Assembly (NCBI GenBank): GCA_014377915.1
Contig: JACMOT010000146.1
Coordinates: 1-8,237, forward strand
Reading direction: 5' to 3'
Origin: Tardiphaga sp.
Lineage (GTDB): Bacteria; Pseudomonadota; Alphaproteobacteria; Rhizobiales; Xanthobacteraceae
Length of the DNA stretch: 8,237 nucleotides
Numbering within the stretch: the first letter of the stretch is position 1; every line of letters starts with the position of its first letter. A program made the translations under genes and the position numbers. The notes below the pieces were generated by a model, which was not told the DNA's origin, searched no databases, and worked only from the letters and a program-made list of their open reading frames with translations. Below, in pieces: positions 5,963 to 8,237 of the stretch.

Positions 5963-7180
5963 ATGAACAAGATGAAAATGTTGCTGCTCGCCGGCACGCC
6001 CGCCGTGCTGACGTCGCTATCACCAGCCAGCGCGGAGATTCCGAACAAGACGATCAAGCTCGGCGTGCTGACCGACCTCAGCGGTTTTGCCGCGGACTCG
6101 ACCGGCCCCGGTTCCGTCGTCGCAGCGAAACTTGCGATCGAGGATTTCAAGGCCGAGAAGCCGGACCTCAAGGTCGAGTTGATGCAGGCGGATCACCAGA
6201 ACAAGGCCGACATCGGCGCATCGCTGGCGAAGCGCTGGATCGACATCGACAAGATCGATGTCATTCTCGACGTGCCGTTCTCGTCGGTCGCGCTGGCCGT
6301 GCAGGAAGTGGTGCGCGGCAGCAAGACGGCCTTCGTGGCGTCGGGGCCGGGCACTTCGCTTCTGACCGGCGAGAAGTGCTCGCCGAACACCGTGCACTGG
6401 ACCTACGACACCTGGGCGCTGGCGCATGGCACCGCGCTGGCGCTGCTGCGCGCCAAGAAGGACACCTGGTTCTTCGTCACCGCCGACTATGCGTTCGGCC
6501 ACGCGCTGGAGAAGGACGCCTCCGACGTCATCAAGTCGGAGAACGGCAAAATTCTGGGCGCCGTTCGGCATCCGACGGGCACGTCCGACTTCTCGTCCTT
6601 CCTGCTGCAGGCGCAGTCGAGCAAGGCGAAGATCGTGGCCTTCGCCAATGCGGTCGGCGACACCGTCAACTCGGTCAAGACGGCGTCGGAATTCGGCCTG
6701 CAGGCCGGCGGCCAGGAATTGGCGGCTTTGCTGATGCAGCTCAGCGACGTCAACGCGATCGGCCTGAAGGATGCCAAGGGACTGTATCTGACCGAAGGCT
6801 TCTATTGGGACACCGACGAGGGCACCCGCAAGTTCGCCGATCGTTTCGCGGCTCAGATGAACGGCCGGCGTCCGACCGCCAATCAGGCCGGCGTCTATGC
6901 CGGCACGCTGCATTATCTGCGGGCGGCAGCCGCGGCCGACTCGTCGGACGGGCAGGCGGTGGTCGCCAAGATGAAAGAGCTGCCGTCGAAGGATCCGCTG
7001 TTCGGCGAAGGCAAGGTCCGCGCCGACGGCCGCCACATCCACAACATGTATCTGTTCCAGGTCAAGACGCCGCAGGAATCCAAGGCGCCGTGGGACTTCT
7101 ACAAGCTGATCGAGACCATCCCGGCCGCCGAAGCGTTCCGCCCCATCGAGCAGGGCAACTGTGCGATGGCGATGAAGTAG
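5963..7180 (+). CDS. ABC transporter substrate-binding protein, branched-chain amino acid (LivK/Peripla_BP_6) type
   Basis: 405 aa periplasmic binding protein of the type I fold. The signal peptide runs from MNKMK through a hydrophobic core to PASA, with likely cleavage after residue 24. The mature start TIKLGVLTDLSGFAADSTGPGSVVAAKLAIEDF is the usual first strand and ligand loop. Further family marks are QADHQNKADIGASLAKRWI (75-93), PGTSLLTGEKCSPN (129-142), TADYAFGHALEKD (173-185), TGTSDFSSFLLQ and YAGTLHYLRA. Two cysteines, 139 and 400, could pair in the periplasm. ATG 5963 has GGGAGGA 6 nt upstream, a very strong site; the in-frame TTG at 5948 is not needed. It probably shares a transcript with the HMG-CoA reductase gene, suggesting uptake of that pathway's substrate. 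This family binds many ligands besides amino acids (aromatic acids, amides, urea), so the ligand is inference. Its permease and ATPase genes are absent here; an IS begins 25 bp after the stop. Confidence 0.87.
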   Translation: MNKMKMLLLAGTPAVLTSLSPASAEIPNKTIKLGVLTDLSGFAADSTGPGSVVAAKLAIEDFKAEKPDLKVELMQADHQNKADIGASLAKRWIDIDKIDVILDVPFSSVALAVQEVVRGSKTAFVASGPGTSLLTGEKCSPNTVHWTYDTWALAHGTALALLRAKKDTWFFVTADYAFGHALEKDASDVIKSENGKILGAVRHPTGTSDFSSFLLQAQSSKAKIVAFANAVGDTVNSVKTASEFGLQAGGQELAALLMQLSDVNAIGLKDAKGLYLTEGFYWDTDEGTRKFADRFAAQMNGRRPTANQAGVYAGTLHYLRAAAAADSSDGQAVVAKMKELPSKDPLFGEGKVRADGRHIHNMYLFQVKTPQESKAPWDFYKLIETIPAAEAFRPIEQGNCAMAMK

Positions 7181-7205
7181 CGCTTGTTTCCCTCGCCCCG
7201 CTCTT

Positions 7206-7255
7206 TGTTCAGCCCGGAGACATAGCTGACGCCTGTTCGGATACATCACTGACAC
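7206..7255. repeat. Tandem subterminal repeat at the IS end
   Basis: GGAGACATAGCTGACGC (7216-7232) and GGATACATCACTGACAC (7239-7255) agree at 13 of 17 bases, and both follow a TGTTC (7206-7210 and 7234-7238). The pair therefore looks like a duplicated transposase-binding module. It also encodes the transposase C-terminus, where the similar short runs SDVSE and SAMSP follow one another. Confidence 0.5.
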
Positions 7256-8237
7256 TTTTGCTGCCGGTCAAGTCGATTTCGCCGACTTGCCGGCTTCCGA
7301 AGAACACACCGTAGTGGCCGTCGCGGTCCTTAGGGCGGATTGCCAAGCGCTCGCCGCGGAAGGCTTTTGGCACGCGCCAAGGCCTGTTCCTGAAACTGAT
7401 GCACCGATCGTCGGAGACGCGGCGGACGATCTCGCCGTCGGCGTATTCGATCTCGGCCGGCTTGTCCGGCATCGGTCGCGCACTGGGCTTGTAGCGCGAG
7501 GCGGGAACGTCCATGTCGAGCGCCTCATGAGGGCGTTGGCAGTTGTAGACGGTGCGCCAGGCATCGCAGGCACGCTGAACCTCCAGCAGGTTGCGGAAGC
7601 GCCGCAGGGCGAACACCTCGGCCTTGAGCGTGCGGTGGAAACGTTCGTTCTTGCCGCGGCTTTGCGGATGATAGGGCCTAGCATAGATCATATCGACGCC
7701 GAGCCGCAGCAGCCAGACCCGCAGGGCTGTCCAGCGTGAGCCGCCGCTGTCACCCCATGGCGAGCCGTTGTCGACGAACAGCGCATCCGGCATGCCGTAG
7801 CGGCGGAAGGTGCAGGTCAGGTGCTGCTGCACCGTTGTGCTTTGTTCGTTGGCGCAAGCGCCGATGCACAGCGAATAGCGCGAGTGGTCGTCGATCACGG
7901 TCAGCGGATGGCTCGCCGAGCCGTTCTCCAGTGGCATGCGGCCTTTGAAGTCCATCTGCCACAGCTGGTTCGGCGCCTCCTTCTCGAACCGCCCGAGCAA
8001 CTGTGCCCGCCCACCCGGCGGCGGGATGATGCGGCCGTTGCGGGACAGGATCGCATGCACGGTGGAAGTTGCCGGCGGCGACACGCCGGCGCGTTACAGG
8101 CAGGATGCGATCTTGCGCGCGCCCCACGCGGGATGGGCATCGCGCACGGCCAGCACCTGCGCCTCGATCGCCGCATCGCTGCGTCGCGGACTGACATGCG
8201 GCCGCCGCGACCGATCGGCGAACTCCGCATCGCCGGC
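7209..8237 (-). pseudogene. IS481-family transposase (DDE integrase core), interrupted by in-frame TAA and 5' partial
   Basis: Reading from the right edge, the frame is open for 46 codons, ending in PAWGARKIASCL. It then meets TAA (8094-8096) and continues in the same frame without a gap as RAGVSPPATSTVHAILSRNGR. The part before the stop carries the helix-turn-helix region typical of these transposases. After the stop, a GTG at 8084 could restart a 291-residue piece holding the integrase core: WQMDFKG (Asp45), VDNGSPWG (Asp105) and GKNERFHRTLK (Glu147), then YNCQRPHEALD, and a C-terminal domain ending MSPG. The catalytic triad is intact, but DNA binding would be lost in the restart product. 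The ochre codon most simply derives from CAA, GAA or AAA by a single change. The N-terminus lies beyond the window. The nonsense change suggests this copy cannot move by itself unless the stop is read through. Confidence 0.85.

Larger units (their letters stand above)
7206..8237 (-). mobile_element. IS481-family insertion sequence, one end and most of its length (continues off the right edge)
   Basis: The left boundary is placed at TGTTCAGCCCGGAGACATAGC (from 7206), a TGT-starting end of the kind IS481 elements carry, with the transposase stop codon (7209-7211 on the - strand) inside it. The whole 1 kb to the window edge is transposase coding sequence on the - strand. The other terminus and the target duplication lie outside the window, so the exact boundary is by pattern only. 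The element lies 25 bp beyond the binding-protein gene, in opposite orientation. Confidence 0.75.

Noticed and set aside
4602..6023. 473-codon open frame on the - strand opposite the HMG-CoA reductase
   Set aside because: Its translation is rich in R, G, H and D with no family resemblance. It mirrors the GC-biased third positions of the reductase, whose motifs and catalytic residues are unmistakable.
6020..7255. 411-codon open frame on the - strand opposite the LivK-type binding protein
   Set aside because: Low-complexity Arg/Leu/Gly-rich shadow of a gene with a signal peptide, strong ribosome site and recognisable fold.
7901..8230. 109-codon open frame on the - strand overlapping the transposase
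   Set aside because: Out of frame with the transposase and Arg/Ser/Pro-rich; the real frame is the one interrupted by TAA at 8094-8096.

Overview
The window looks like chromosomal DNA from an alphaproteobacterium of the Bradyrhizobium/Rhodopseudomonas/Afipia group. Three things suggest this: GC-rich DNA with strong third-position GC bias, a dispersed palindromic repeat of the 'TTCCGGGGCGCG ... CGCGCCCCGGAA' type that I know from that group, and the make-up of the genes. No tRNA, rRNA or CRISPR array was seen.

Left part (1-1818, + strand): the 3' part of an SsuD-like flavin-dependent monooxygenase overlaps by one base the start of an SsuA/TauA-like periplasmic binding protein. This is the tail of a sulfonate (organosulfur) acquisition operon whose other members would lie left of the window. 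A palindromic intergenic repeat (1830-1966) follows.

Middle (2058-3098, + strand): an aliphatic amidase (amiE) with an intact catalytic set. The codon where the family normally starts is ACG instead of ATG, although a good ribosome binding site precedes it and the length from that codon is exactly the family's 346 residues. The in-frame starts further upstream lie in or next to the repeat. The gene converges, 10 bp away, on a MocR-type (GntR plus PLP aminotransferase) regulator on the - strand (3109-4545).

The regulator is divergent from a class II (degradative type) HMG-CoA reductase (4629-5912). That gene is followed 50 bp later by a branched-chain-amino-acid-type ABC substrate-binding protein (5963-7180). 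These bacteria make isoprenoids by the MEP route, so the reductase probably works catabolically. Regulator, reductase and binding protein plausibly form one inducible module for uptake and breakdown of mevalonate or a related compound. A 12/15 direct repeat in the divergent control region is a candidate operator.

Right edge (7206-8237): one end of an IS481-family insertion sequence, 25 bp after the binding-protein stop codon. Its transposase, on the - strand, is broken by an in-frame TAA. The IS separates the binding protein from whatever transporter genes may follow it.

The best leads are the regulator/HMG-CoA reductase/binding-protein module with its operator-like repeat, and the lost or non-canonical start codon of amiE. 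Neither is proven by sequence alone.
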